DNA of 64,000 nucleotides from Polynucleobacter sp. AP-Titi-500A-B4 (GCF_018688095.1 NZ_CP061311.1:928861-992860); one strand, 5' to 3'. Shown: positions 24,574 to 33,434, counted from the stretch's first letter. Program-made: numbers and translations. Notes: generated by a model from the sequence alone, not told the origin.

Positions 24574-25305
24574 TTGACGCGATTATTGGCCATCGATACC
24601 TCCTCAGCGTGGTGTTCGGTGGCTTTATCTTTAGGTGATGCAGTGCCTGTACTCCGACATGAAGCTGTGTCGGCGGGCGCTAGCCAACTCTTATTGCCTT
24701 GGATTGAAGATTTATTAGATAAGGCCAATCTAGAACTTGATAGGCTTGATGCCATAGCAGTAGGGATCGGCCCTGGCGCATTCACTGGAGTCCGCTTAGG
24801 GGTAGCCGCGGTCCAGGGTCTTGCAACTGCTGCAAACCTCCCTGTCTTGCCGGTTGCCAGTTTGGATGCGATTGCGGCGCAAGCTATGAAAACAGCAGGC
24901 TTTGCAAAAATCAAACCACAACATTTTGTCATTGCCGTAGATGCGCGAATGGATGAAATCTATTGGGCTCGATATGAAATACAGGCCAATCAACTGTTGG
25001 CAAAGCGTATAGGTGATATTCATCTATCCAAGCCAGAGGCGATTGATTTAACGAATATTCAATATCTTGCTGGCAGTGCTGTTCAGGTCTTTGGCGATCG
25101 TCTATTTACCAAAAATTCTTTACCAAGTGCAGCGCTGGATTCAGTAATCTCAATCTCAGCGCTAGGCATCTTAGATGTAGCGCGGGAGATGTATCAGGCT
25201 GGTCGGCACATTCCTGTTGCCCAATTAGAGCCACTCTATGTGCGTAATAAAGTAGCTTTAACGACGGATGAACGTGGAATTGTCTTTCAAAAGGGTGCAC
25301 TGTAA
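24574..25305 (+). CDS. tsaB: tRNA threonylcarbamoyladenosine synthesis protein TsaB
   Basis: 243 residues of the ASKHA fold, opening with LLAIDTSSAWCSVAL and containing GIGPGAFTGVRLGVAA near 67-82, both diagnostic. TsaB partners TsaD and TsaE in making the t6A37 modification of tRNAs reading ANN codons. The start is TTG at 24574; no ATG fits the conserved N-terminus. The stop overlaps rimI (TAATG). Confidence 0.93.
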   Translation: MTRLLAIDTSSAWCSVALSLGDAVPVLRHEAVSAGASQLLLPWIEDLLDKANLELDRLDAIAVGIGPGAFTGVRLGVAAVQGLATAANLPVLPVASLDAIAAQAMKTAGFAKIKPQHFVIAVDARMDEIYWARYEIQANQLLAKRIGDIHLSKPEAIDLTNIQYLAGSAVQVFGDRLFTKNSLPSAALDSVISISALGILDVAREMYQAGRHIPVAQLEPLYVRNKVALTTDERGIVFQKGAL

Positions 25306-25832
25306 TGAGCGCACAAGAAGTTGGCACTGAGTTGTCATTCATGCCGATGCAGGTGGCAGATTTAGATGAAGTATTGGCTATTGAATCGATCTCTCATATT
25401 CACCCTTGGACCAAAGGTAACTTTTCGGACTCCTTAGCCGCAGGTCATTGGGCGTATTGCATCAGACCACAAGTGAATCAAGCACAGGCAATGCCAGGTA
25501 GTTATCTTGATTCGCAAGTCCTATGGGCGTATTGCATTCTCTACCCAGCTGTTGATGAGCTGCATCTGTTAAACATTACGGTCGCCCCTAAATTACGTCA
25601 GCTGGGATTGGGGTCTCGTATGATGGCGGCAATTGAAGGTGTGGCTGCGCAACAAAAAATACCTCGGATCATTCTTGAAGTGAGACCCTCGAATGATTCT
25701 GCGGTCACTTTATATCAAAAGCTTGGCTACGAGCAAATTGGGGTACGTAAAAATTACTATCCTGCCAGTGCACAAACAGGAAATCGTGAAGATGCGATCG
25801 TGATGGCTAAATCGATTAAGCTAGAGCCATGA
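25305..25832 (+). CDS. rimI: Ribosomal-protein-S18-alanine N-acetyltransferase RimI
   Basis: 175 residues of the GNAT fold. The acetyl-CoA loop is RQLGLGSRMM (Q/RxxGxG/A) near residues 98-107, followed by LEVRPSNDSAVTLYQKLGYEQIGVRKNYY in short motif blocks typical of RimI. A ~15-residue insert (residues ~58-70) separates two repeated WAYCI segments. It acetylates the N-terminal Ala of ribosomal protein S18. It is coupled to tsaB upstream and overlaps the next gene by ATGA. Confidence 0.9.
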   Translation: MSAQEVGTELSFMPMQVADLDEVLAIESISHIHPWTKGNFSDSLAAGHWAYCIRPQVNQAQAMPGSYLDSQVLWAYCILYPAVDELHLLNITVAPKLRQLGLGSRMMAAIEGVAAQQKIPRIILEVRPSNDSAVTLYQKLGYEQIGVRKNYYPASAQTGNREDAIVMAKSIKLEP

Positions 25833-26350
25833 CCAATACGCATTCAAGCTTTCTTAAAGAAATGGGCATCACTGAATGGACCTCGCGGGATCGTTCTGCT
25901 GAGCTTGCCCAAGCTAGCCAGCCTCAAGTTTCTGAGAATGCTTCTGCTTCAGTTGAAAAGACTCCAAGAGCACATTGGTGGTTCTTCGGCAATCCACCGC
26001 AAGGTGATGCCCAAGTGTTATTCCAGAATGTCATTCGTGTTTTGGGTCTGGCTGGAAACGAGTGGTCATGGAAGAGTCCAAATGACAATTTAGCAAAACT
26101 TATATTGCCAGAAAATGGTATGCCAGTAGTAGCCTTGGCATTTGGTGGTCCCGCAGCTCAAAAAATTACTGGTGAACGTGATCCGCTACCTCAATTGCGC
26201 GAAACAATCTTAGCCTTAAATACTGGCAATGACGATGAGATTCCAGTTGTAGCCACATTCGATTTAGCCCAACTTGTTACCAAGTCGACAGAAAAGGCCT
26301 CGCTCTGGCAAGATCTCTTGCTGGCTAAATCAGTTCTACAGAATATTTAA
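25829..26350 (+). CDS. Degenerate uracil-DNA-glycosylase-like / HolD-like protein
   Basis: 173 residues, start overlapping the rimI stop (ATGA). The first 20 residues (FLKEMGITEWTSRD) resemble the N-terminus of the DNA polymerase III psi subunit HolD, whose gene adjoins rimI in E. coli. The rest follows family 4 uracil-DNA glycosylases: a GNPPQ segment (54-58) where GEAPG is expected, VVALAFGGPAAQ (100-111), and TFDLAQLV (143-150) where a catalytic HPAYLL-like motif is expected, then KASLWQDL (156-163). The iron-sulfur cysteines and catalytic residues are absent, so glycosylase activity is unlikely. A structural role such as a clamp-loader psi-like subunit is possible but unproven. Confidence 0.6.
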   Translation: MTNTHSSFLKEMGITEWTSRDRSAELAQASQPQVSENASASVEKTPRAHWWFFGNPPQGDAQVLFQNVIRVLGLAGNEWSWKSPNDNLAKLILPENGMPVVALAFGGPAAQKITGERDPLPQLRETILALNTGNDDEIPVVATFDLAQLVTKSTEKASLWQDLLLAKSVLQNI

Positions 26351-26363
26351 ACCCAATACGGTT

Positions 26364-27683
26364 TTAGTGCTTATGCTCACCGATGAGGTGCATAGAGTCA
26401 TACTCGGCTTGGTTGCGGGCATGGCGTTTGATGACTAACCACATGATGATGCTCACGGTTACACCAAAGCCAATAATGACTGCTTGAATAGGAGCATCCA
26501 GCCAAATCAGTAGTGAGTAAATTGCTAACATCCCCAATACAGAAATATTTTCATTAAAGTTCTGTACGGCAATAGAGTGACCAGCAGACATCAATACGTG
26601 GCCACGATGCTGGAGTAGCGCATTCATAGGCACCACAAAATACCCGGCCAACCAACCTACCAAGATTAGAAGGATATAAGCAGGCAATAGATTCAAGGTG
26701 ACCTGCATTTTGCCAATGGCAAGCAATGGTGTATTGGGCAACATATCGGAGTTATAGATTGCCATGACACAGACAACTAATCCCATGGCAATACCGTAAG
26801 GTAGAACATTCAGGGACTTACGAAGAGGTACGCGCCAAGCTGCCCAGACGGCTCCTCCAGCAACACCTACGGCAGAGATGGCCTGCAAAATAGCGCCCTG
26901 TGAGAGGTTCATATGTAGGGCGACTTGCGCCCACTTAATCACGATGAACTGCAAGGTTGCACCAGCACCCCAAAACAAGGTAGTAACCGCTAAAGAGATT
27001 TGACCTAAACGGTCATCCCACAGAGTTCTGAAGCAAACAGCAAAGTCTTTGACCAATTCAATCGGATTGGTTTTCTGGGATACATAGCGAGCGCCAGTAT
27101 CTGGAATCTTTAAGTTAATGAGGGCTGCAATGACATAAATCATCATGATGATCATGATTGCTGACTCTGCAGGTGTATCGATACCAGTATCTAAACTAGG
27201 CACATCGAGAGCCAGGAGGCTCTGAGAGACGGTGCTGCTAATTAAGACCCCGCCCAGCACGGTGCCTAAAATAATTGATCCAACGGTCAGTCCCTCAATC
27301 CAGCCATTGGCAGCGACTAATTTCTCTGGAGGGAGTAACTCAGTCAAGATGCCATACTTTGCAGGAGAGTAGGCGGCAGCGCCAAGGCCTACGATTGCAT
27401 ACGAGAGCAAAGGGTGCCCACCAAAGAGCATAGCTACACAACCAATAAACTTGATGGTGTTAGTAATGAACATGACATTGCCTTTTGGGCGGGAGTCTGC
27501 AAAGGCACCCACAAAGGCAGCCAGCACTACATAGGACAATACGAAGAATAATTTGAGCAAAGGGGTCATCCAGGCCGGAGCGTGAAGCTGAGCCAAGAGG
27601 GCAATTGCCGCTATCAGGAGGGCGTTATCAGCAAGCGACGAAAAAAATTGCGCCGCCATAATGATGTAAAAACTACGGTTCAT
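26364..27683 (-). CDS. lplT: Lysophospholipid transporter LplT (MFS)
   Basis: 439 residues with about 12 hydrophobic segments. The N-terminus (FYIIMAAQFFSSLADNALL) and the loop FADSRPKG fit LplT, which flips lysophospholipids across the inner membrane for re-acylation by Aas. No acyltransferase gene or domain is attached here, unlike the aas-lplT pair of enterobacteria. It is divergent from alr with 32 bp between first start codons (50 bp to the preferred alr start). It ends 13 bp from the HolD-like gene, convergent. Confidence 0.85.
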   Translation of the reverse strand: MNRSFYIIMAAQFFSSLADNALLIAAIALLAQLHAPAWMTPLLKLFFVLSYVVLAAFVGAFADSRPKGNVMFITNTIKFIGCVAMLFGGHPLLSYAIVGLGAAAYSPAKYGILTELLPPEKLVAANGWIEGLTVGSIILGTVLGGVLISSTVSQSLLALDVPSLDTGIDTPAESAIMIIMMIYVIAALINLKIPDTGARYVSQKTNPIELVKDFAVCFRTLWDDRLGQISLAVTTLFWGAGATLQFIVIKWAQVALHMNLSQGAILQAISAVGVAGGAVWAAWRVPLRKSLNVLPYGIAMGLVVCVMAIYNSDMLPNTPLLAIGKMQVTLNLLPAYILLILVGWLAGYFVVPMNALLQHRGHVLMSAGHSIAVQNFNENISVLGMLAIYSLLIWLDAPIQAVIIGFGVTVSIIMWLVIKRHARNQAEYDSMHLIGEHKH

Positions 27684-27733
27684 TCGTACAATCTAGTCAT
27701 TAATACAATTAAAGCATGAAAGGAGGGGTAGAA

Positions 27734-28858
27734 ATGGGTGCTTCGGCTAATAGTTTGATTAATAGACCAATTTTGGCATCTATTCATACACAGGCCTTTC
27801 AGCATAACTTAAACCGTGTTCGGGAGCTTGCGCCTGAGTCAAAAATTTGGTCTGTTATTAAGGCAAGGGCATACGGCCATACTTTTGATGCTGTACTGAA
27901 AGGGCTTGAGTCGACTGACGGTTTTGCGCTTTTAGATATTCAGGATGCGGTTTGCTTAAGGGAGCATGGTTGGCAGGGGCGTATTTTGCTACTAGAGGGC
28001 TTATTTCATGAAAATGAAATCGATCTTGCTCAAGAGCTCCATTGTGACTTGGTGGTCCATTGCGAAACGCAGATTGAGTGGCTTGAGCGCTATGCGGATA
28101 AAGTCCACAAGCCCATTAGTGTTTTTCTTAAAATGAATACTGGTATGAATCGCCTGGGATTAAAACCTGAGGCCTATAGAACCGCTTTTCATCGATTGCA
28201 CTCAGCGGGTTATCGCTTGCATCACATGACCCATTTTGCCAATGCCGATCAAATGGATCGCAAGCCTACAGTTGATGCTCAACAAGAATTATTTAATCAA
28301 ACTATTGAAGGATTAGATGGCCCGACTTCTTTAGCAAATTCTGCTGCAATTCTTTGGCATCGCAATGCCTTGGGCGATTGGGTGCGCCCAGGCATCATGC
28401 TTTATGGTGCCTCACCAACCGGTCTATATGCCGATATTGAACATGCGCATCTTCAGGCGGTCATGCAGTTGCATAGCGAGATTATTGACATACAAGAATT
28501 ACAAGCGGGTGATCGGATAGGTTACGGTGGTCGTTATGAAGCGCCTGAGCCGATGCGCGTAGGTATTGTTGCTTGCGGTTATGCAGACGGTTATCCACGA
28601 CATGCAAAAGATGGCACACCAGTGTGGGTTGGTGATAGCGATAAAGTTGGAAGTGGAATTATCTGCCCACTAGTTGGACGAGTATCGATGGATATGTTGA
28701 CGGTAGATTTACGCAATGCTCCGCATGCCAAAATTGGAAGTGTTGTTGAGCTCTGGGGTGATAAGGTGCCGGTAGATCAAGTTGCGCAAATGAGTAACAC
28801 GATTGGATATGAATTACTCTGCGCTGTAGCACCCAGGGTGCCTGTAAAAATTATTTGA
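27734..28858 (+). CDS. alr: Alanine racemase
   Basis: ~374 residues. The PLP-binding Lys43 sits in VIKARAYGH. Most alanine racemases read KANAYGH here, so Asn is replaced by Arg. Other family segments are present: KMNTGMNRLG, the glycine-rich RIGYGGRYEA, and ACGYADGYPR carrying the opposite-face Tyr region. It makes D-Ala for peptidoglycan. The start is decided by AGGAGGGG at 27721-27728, 5 nt before ATG 27734. The upstream ATG at 27716 lies before that Shine-Dalgarno and is unlikely to be used. Confidence 0.93.
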   Translation: MGASANSLINRPILASIHTQAFQHNLNRVRELAPESKIWSVIKARAYGHTFDAVLKGLESTDGFALLDIQDAVCLREHGWQGRILLLEGLFHENEIDLAQELHCDLVVHCETQIEWLERYADKVHKPISVFLKMNTGMNRLGLKPEAYRTAFHRLHSAGYRLHHMTHFANADQMDRKPTVDAQQELFNQTIEGLDGPTSLANSAAILWHRNALGDWVRPGIMLYGASPTGLYADIEHAHLQAVMQLHSEIIDIQELQAGDRIGYGGRYEAPEPMRVGIVACGYADGYPRHAKDGTPVWVGDSDKVGSGIICPLVGRVSMDMLTVDLRNAPHAKIGSVVELWGDKVPVDQVAQMSNTIGYELLCAVAPRVPVKII

Positions 28859-28869
28859 TCGCCCAAAAT

Positions 28870-28898
28870 AAAAAATCCTCTTTAGTAGAGGATTTTTT
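28870..28898. terminator. Bidirectional intrinsic terminator (alr / bamD)
   Basis: AAAAAATCCTCT pairs perfectly with AGAGGATTTTTT around the loop TTAGT, giving T-runs on both strands between convergent alr and bamD. Confidence 0.92.
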
Positions 28899-28928
28899 AT
28901 AAATTGATTGGCTCGCATTTAAATGAGC

Positions 28929-29816
28929 CTACTGATTCCAGATCTGCCACCACTTACGTTCCTTCTTAACTCGCTGACCAGTTTCTAACATTTGACTATC
29001 TGGGAAGTTCAGCTTGAATACCCGCGCAGTGTCATTGCTTAATTGAGTCATACCCAATTTTTCATAGGATTTCATCAGGATGTAAAGCGCCTCCTCAACT
29101 GCTGGGGCGCGATCGTAGTCACGAATGACGAGCTGGGCACGGTTTGCAGAGGCCAAATAGGCGCCGCGTTGGTAGTAGAAACGTGCCACGATCACATCGG
29201 CTTCAGCAAGCGAGTTCACGATATAACGCATACGATCTAAGGAGTCTGGTGCGTATTTGCTGTTAGGAAAACGCTCAACGACTGTTTTGAACGATTCAAA
29301 TGCTTCTTTAGCAGCCTTAGGATCACGTTCGCTTAAATCTTGACCAGTAAATTTACCGAGCCAACCTAAGTCATCATTGAAGGTAATAAGGCCTTTGAGA
29401 TAGTAGGCATAGTCTAAGGTTGGGCTACCTTGATGTAATTTAATAAACCGATCAATTGCTACAAGAGCTTGAGTTTGCTCTTGCGCTTTCCAGTAGCAGT
29501 AAGCAGCATTAATTTGTGCTTGTTGTGAATAAGGACCAAATGGAAAACGTGCTTCAAGTTTTTCAAAGTATTTGCCGCACTTTGCAAAGTCGCCATCATT
29601 TAACTTATCGGTTCCTTCAGAGTAAAGCTTGGATTCTGACCATATATCGGTATCGTCCTTTTGGCCATCACTACCAGCGCACCCGCTGACGAGTAATAGA
29701 GCGCAAATACAGGATAAAAGCAGGGCGATTGAACCCAGACTAATTCGGGAAATGCATTTTTGAGGGGCGGATGACCCAGCAAGCCTTAAACTGGCGTCTG
29801 ATATTACGTCGGACAT
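28929..29816 (-). CDS. bamD: Outer membrane assembly lipoprotein BamD
   Basis: A lipoprotein with an unusually long N-region before the hydrophobic segment and the lipobox LVSGC (lipidated Cys about residue 46 from this start). It is followed by TPR repeats (e.g. YCYWKAQEQTQALVAIDRFI). BamD is an essential part of the BAM complex that folds outer-membrane beta-barrels. The start is uncertain: an ATG at 29843 would overlap the divergent rluD start, so the ATG at 29816 is preferred. Divergence from rluD-pgeF repeats the E. coli order. Confidence 0.9.
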   Translation of the reverse strand: MSDVISDASLRLAGSSAPQKCISRISLGSIALLLSCICALLLVSGCAGSDGQKDDTDIWSESKLYSEGTDKLNDGDFAKCGKYFEKLEARFPFGPYSQQAQINAAYCYWKAQEQTQALVAIDRFIKLHQGSPTLDYAYYLKGLITFNDDLGWLGKFTGQDLSERDPKAAKEAFESFKTVVERFPNSKYAPDSLDRMRYIVNSLAEADVIVARFYYQRGAYLASANRAQLVIRDYDRAPAVEEALYILMKSYEKLGMTQLSNDTARVFKLNFPDSQMLETGQRVKKERKWWQIWNQ

Positions 29817-29836
29817 AACTGAAAGGCTCTTTAAGC

Positions 29837-30880
29837 GTGGCATTGCCGCAAACTCCTGATTCGAATCCTGTTGATTATATCGATGAAGAGGATTTCATCT
29901 CCCTGGAAATTCCCATGGAGATGGCCGGCGAACGCCTAGACAAGGTGCTAGCAGGGTCTTTGCCAGATTATTCCCGAAATCGTCTCAAGACCTGGGTCGA
30001 GGCTGGAGCGGTAATGGTCGATGGCAAAGTCACTAAAGCACGTTATTTACTGAGAGGCGGAGAGAGTATTAAGGTGTTTCCACAAGAAATGCCCGAGCAA
30101 TTTGCCTTTAGCCCTGAAAACATCCCATTGGATGTGGTTTATGAGGATGATTCCATTATTGTGATCAATAAACCGCCAGGATTGGTGGTTCATCCAGCAG
30201 CAGGTAACTGGTCTGGGACTCTATTAAATGGCTTGCTATATAAATACCCTGAGCTGAAATCCTTGCCTCGGGCAGGTATCGTTCATCGATTGGATAAAGA
30301 CACGTCGGGATTGATGGTAGTAGCGCGAACTGCGCATGCTCAAACATCACTCGTCAGGCAATTGCAAGATAGAACAGTAGGCAGAAGATATCTATCTTGG
30401 GTTTGGGGTGAAGCGCCCAGTCAAGGTAAGGTGCTGGCATCGGTAGGTCGAGATCAACGTGATCGTCTCAAAATGGCTGCCGGTAGTCCGCAAGGTAAAC
30501 CTGCGGCGACATTATTTAGACGTTTAGCGAAATCCACTTTTCAAGAGTCGCCAGTGGCTTTACTAGAATGTCGTTTGGAAACAGGCCGCACTCATCAGAT
30601 TCGAGTTCACCTTGAATCACTCGGCTATCCTTTATTGGGTGATCCGGTTTATCGCAAGAAAACCCCAGGTGTCGCAAAGAATTTACCATTTGAGCGCCAG
30701 GCATTACATGCCTTTGCTTTGAGTCTGCAACACCCGGTAAGTCAAGAGCTTGTGAGCTGGTTTCGTTTGCCACCTCAGGATCTCATGGCTTTATTGCCTC
30801 TAGTAGGTATGTCTGAAGCGGATTTGCCGCAAGAGTCAGTGGTGTTGGCCTCAATACACAACGAGCGCACGCATGGCTAA
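29837..30880 (+). CDS. rluD: 23S rRNA pseudouridine synthase RluD
   Basis: 347 residues. The N-terminal S4 RNA-binding domain (ERLDKVLAGSLPDYSRNRLK, about 32-51) precedes the RluA-type catalytic domain, whose motif HRLDKDTSG holds the catalytic Asp near residue 155. It modifies helix 69 of 23S rRNA. The start is GTG at 29837, only 20 bp from the chosen divergent bamD start. The 3' end overlaps pgeF by 8 nt. Confidence 0.93.
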   Translation: MALPQTPDSNPVDYIDEEDFISLEIPMEMAGERLDKVLAGSLPDYSRNRLKTWVEAGAVMVDGKVTKARYLLRGGESIKVFPQEMPEQFAFSPENIPLDVVYEDDSIIVINKPPGLVVHPAAGNWSGTLLNGLLYKYPELKSLPRAGIVHRLDKDTSGLMVVARTAHAQTSLVRQLQDRTVGRRYLSWVWGEAPSQGKVLASVGRDQRDRLKMAAGSPQGKPAATLFRRLAKSTFQESPVALLECRLETGRTHQIRVHLESLGYPLLGDPVYRKKTPGVAKNLPFERQALHAFALSLQHPVSQELVSWFRLPPQDLMALLPLVGMSEADLPQESVVLASIHNERTHG

Positions 30881-31643
30881 TGTAAGTGGTGCATTTCTAA
30901 AGCCAGAGTGGGGTGCTCCAACTTCCATTCAGACCTTAGTGACTACACGGAACGGTGGGGTTAGCGTAGCCCCTTATGATTCACTTAATCTTGGCGATCA
31001 TGTTGCTGATTTGCCTGAAAGCGTATTGGCAAATAGAGCACTATTAAGAAGTTGTTTACCAAGTGAGCCAGTTTGGTTGAAGCAAGTACACGGCGTCAAC
31101 GTGAGCAAGCCTACTAAGCGATTGCTTGAAGCGGATGCAATTGTCACCAATAAGCCTAATGAAGTTTTAGCGATCATGACCGCAGATTGTTTGCCGGTGT
31201 TATTGGCTAATACAAAGGGAACGGTTATCGGTGCAGCACATGCTGGCTGGAGAGGACTTTGTGCTGGCGTTTTGGAGAACACGGTGGCAGAGATGAGGAT
31301 TCTTGCGAACTACGGTGAGGGCGATCCCATCATGGCTTGGCTTGGTCCTGCTATCGGTCCTCAGATCTTTGAAGTAGGACAAGATGTTGTTGATGCTTTT
31401 CAGAATTTTGGGTTGCCCTATCCTGAGCAGGCCTTCATTCCCATTACTGGCAAATCCGGGAAATACTTAGCCAATATTTACTTATTAGCACGCAGCAGAC
31501 TTTCAGCGGTGGGCGTGAATCAAATTTTTGGCGGGCACTACTGTACGTTCACGCAAGCTGAGCAATTTTTCTCTTATCGTCGGGATGGGGAAACAGGTAG
31601 GTTTGCTAGTCTGATCTGGATATCAGAGGCGAATTCGCTCTAG
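30873..31643 (+). CDS. pgeF: Peptidoglycan editing factor PgeF (YfiH/laccase-domain purine nucleoside-active protein)
   Basis: 256 residues. The metal-site residues of the family are visible in MTADCLPVLL, AAHAGWRGL and GGHYCTF (His, Cys, His). YfiH-family proteins edit peptidoglycan composition in E. coli and show purine nucleoside phosphorylase/deaminase activity in other reports. It overlaps rluD by 8 nt, the same pairing as in enterobacteria, so the two are translationally linked. Confidence 0.88.
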   Translation: MANVSGAFLKPEWGAPTSIQTLVTTRNGGVSVAPYDSLNLGDHVADLPESVLANRALLRSCLPSEPVWLKQVHGVNVSKPTKRLLEADAIVTNKPNEVLAIMTADCLPVLLANTKGTVIGAAHAGWRGLCAGVLENTVAEMRILANYGEGDPIMAWLGPAIGPQIFEVGQDVVDAFQNFGLPYPEQAFIPITGKSGKYLANIYLLARSRLSAVGVNQIFGGHYCTFTQAEQFFSYRRDGETGRFASLIWISEANSL

Positions 31644-31649
31644 AATTCA

Positions 31650-31664
31650 TCACCCTTTGGGTGA
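31650..31664 (+). terminator. Short hairpin after pgeF
   Basis: TCACCC-TTT-GGGTGA forms a 6-bp stem just after the pgeF stop. No T-run follows, so termination would be weak. Confidence 0.3.
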
Positions 31665-31682
31665 GGGTTACTACTATATTGG

Positions 31683-31726
31683 CCATACAGCTAGGGTTAT
31701 TGCGTATAACCCTATGGGCTTTATGG
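31683..31726 (+). other. Extended imperfect palindrome in the phaC leader
   Basis: CCATA-C-AGC-TAGGGTTAT, loop TGCGT, then ATAACCCTA-TGG-GCT-T-TATGG. The inner 9 bp pair perfectly and the outer AGC/GCT and CCATA/TATGG segments also pair, around a TGG bulge. It lies 36 bp before the phaC start. It may be an mRNA structure or an operator. Confidence 0.5.
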
Positions 31727-31761
31727 ATGGAGAATGGCTTTACTAATTTAATGAGACTACT

Positions 31762-33384
31762 ATGTTTGCAGGCATGAATCCCGGTGCAACGCCTTCTTTG
31801 GCGCCGCACCATATGGCGCTAATTCCGCAAGAGCGTTTAGCTGAAATCCAAAAAGAATACTTTGCAGAGCTTGCTCATATTGCTACTAATCCTGAGGCGA
31901 TTGAAGTAAAGGATCGTCGTTTTGCTGGAAAAGCTTGGCATTCCTCATGGAGCAAAGTGATTGCCGCTACATATCTGCTGAACTCTAAACATTTAATGTC
32001 TTTAGCTCAAGCAGTAGAGACTGATGAAAAGACCCGTCAGAAAATTTTGTTCACAACTGAGCAAATGATTGATGCGCTATCACCATCCAACTTCATTGCT
32101 ACCAACCCCGAGGTTTTAGAAAACATTATCAGCACCCAAGGCCAATCGATTCAAAAGGGGATTGTGAACCTTCTTGGCGATATGAAAAAAGGCAAAGTCT
32201 CGATTACAGACGAGAGTGCTTTTGAGGTGGGTAAAAACATTGCTACTACAGAAGGTCATGTGGTGTTTCGCAATGAGCTGTTTGAACTTATTCAGTACAC
32301 GCCATTAACGGAAACAGTTTTTGAGCGTCCTTACTTGATGGTGCCACCCTGTATTAATAAGTACTACATCCTGGATTTGCAGCCTGATAACTCAGTGGTA
32401 AGTCATATGGTTGCTCAAGGCCACACGGTGTTCTTGGTTTCCTGGAAGAATCCCGATGCATCGATGGCGGAAGTAAGTTGGGATGACTATGTAGGTAAAG
32501 GCGTTATCAAGGCTATCGACGTTGTTAAAGAGATCAGTGAGTCTAAACAAATCAACATTCTTGGTTTCTGCGTTGGCGGAACCCTAACCACTTCGGCCTT
32601 AGCGGTATTGGCTGCGCGCGATGAACATCCAGCTGCCAGCCTCACCTTATTTACTACCTTGCTCGACTTTACCAATACTGGAATATTGGATGTCTTCATT
32701 GATGAAGGCATGGTCGAGATGCGCGAGAACACCATCGGCGGCAAGGGTGGTAAATACGGCATGATGTCTGGCTTGGACTTAGGAAACACATTCTCATTCT
32801 TGCGTCCTAACGATTTGGTTTGGAACTATGTAGTCGAAAATTATCTCAAGGGTAATTCTCCGCCTCCATTTGACTTGTTGTATTGGAATGGCGATTCAAC
32901 CAATTTACCGGGCAATATGTATTGCTGGTATTTGCGCCACACTTATTTACAAAATGATTTGATTAAGCCTGGTAAGGTCAAGATTTGTGGTGAGAAGGTT
33001 GATTTAGGCAAGATCAAGTGTCCCGCCTATTTGTATGCATCCCAAGAGGATCATATTGTTCCTTGGCAATCTGCGTATGAGTCGACTCATATCCTCAAAG
33101 GAAAGAATCGCTTTGTATTAGGTGCATCCGGACATATTGCTGGCGTGATTAATCCGCCTGCAAAAAATAAGCGTTATTACTTTGAGAACAACAAGATTGC
33201 TCCTACCGCAGCAGAGTGGCTCGAAGATGCGAAGCAAATTCCTGGAAGTTGGTGGCCTAACTACACCAAATGGCTTGGGCAATTCGGTGGCGAACAAAAA
33301 CCAGCGAGCACTACTTTTGGTAATGCTAAGTACAAAAAGATGGAAGCTGCACCAGGTGTTTATGTGAAAGAAAAAGCAGCCTAG
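31762..33384 (+). CDS. phaC: Class I polyhydroxyalkanoate synthase PhaC
   Basis: 540 residues of the alpha/beta-hydrolase fold. The modified lipase box G-F-C-V-G-G places catalytic Cys270; Asp430 (ASQEDHIVPW) and His458 (GASGHIAGV) complete the triad. Class I synthases polymerise short-chain 3-hydroxyacyl-CoA into PHA granules. It is slightly shorter at the N-terminus than the ~590-residue Ralstonia enzyme. The start ATG (31762) lacks a good Shine-Dalgarno, and the ATG four codons later is an alternative. It leads phaC-phaB-phaR. Confidence 0.95.
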   Translation: MFAGMNPGATPSLAPHHMALIPQERLAEIQKEYFAELAHIATNPEAIEVKDRRFAGKAWHSSWSKVIAATYLLNSKHLMSLAQAVETDEKTRQKILFTTEQMIDALSPSNFIATNPEVLENIISTQGQSIQKGIVNLLGDMKKGKVSITDESAFEVGKNIATTEGHVVFRNELFELIQYTPLTETVFERPYLMVPPCINKYYILDLQPDNSVVSHMVAQGHTVFLVSWKNPDASMAEVSWDDYVGKGVIKAIDVVKEISESKQINILGFCVGGTLTTSALAVLAARDEHPAASLTLFTTLLDFTNTGILDVFIDEGMVEMRENTIGGKGGKYGMMSGLDLGNTFSFLRPNDLVWNYVVENYLKGNSPPPFDLLYWNGDSTNLPGNMYCWYLRHTYLQNDLIKPGKVKICGEKVDLGKIKCPAYLYASQEDHIVPWQSAYESTHILKGKNRFVLGASGHIAGVINPPAKNKRYYFENNKIAPTAAEWLEDAKQIPGSWWPNYTKWLGQFGGEQKPASTTFGNAKYKKMEAAPGVYVKEKAA

Positions 33385-33434
33385 CAAAATTACAAGATTA
33401 ATAATTAACGAAGGTTTTTTACAAGGGGAAAGTA

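Noticed and set aside
27130..27170. ATGATCATGAT-rich stretch as a repeat element
   Set aside because: It lies inside lplT and encodes a run of Met/Ile residues of a transmembrane helix; codon effect, not a repeat.
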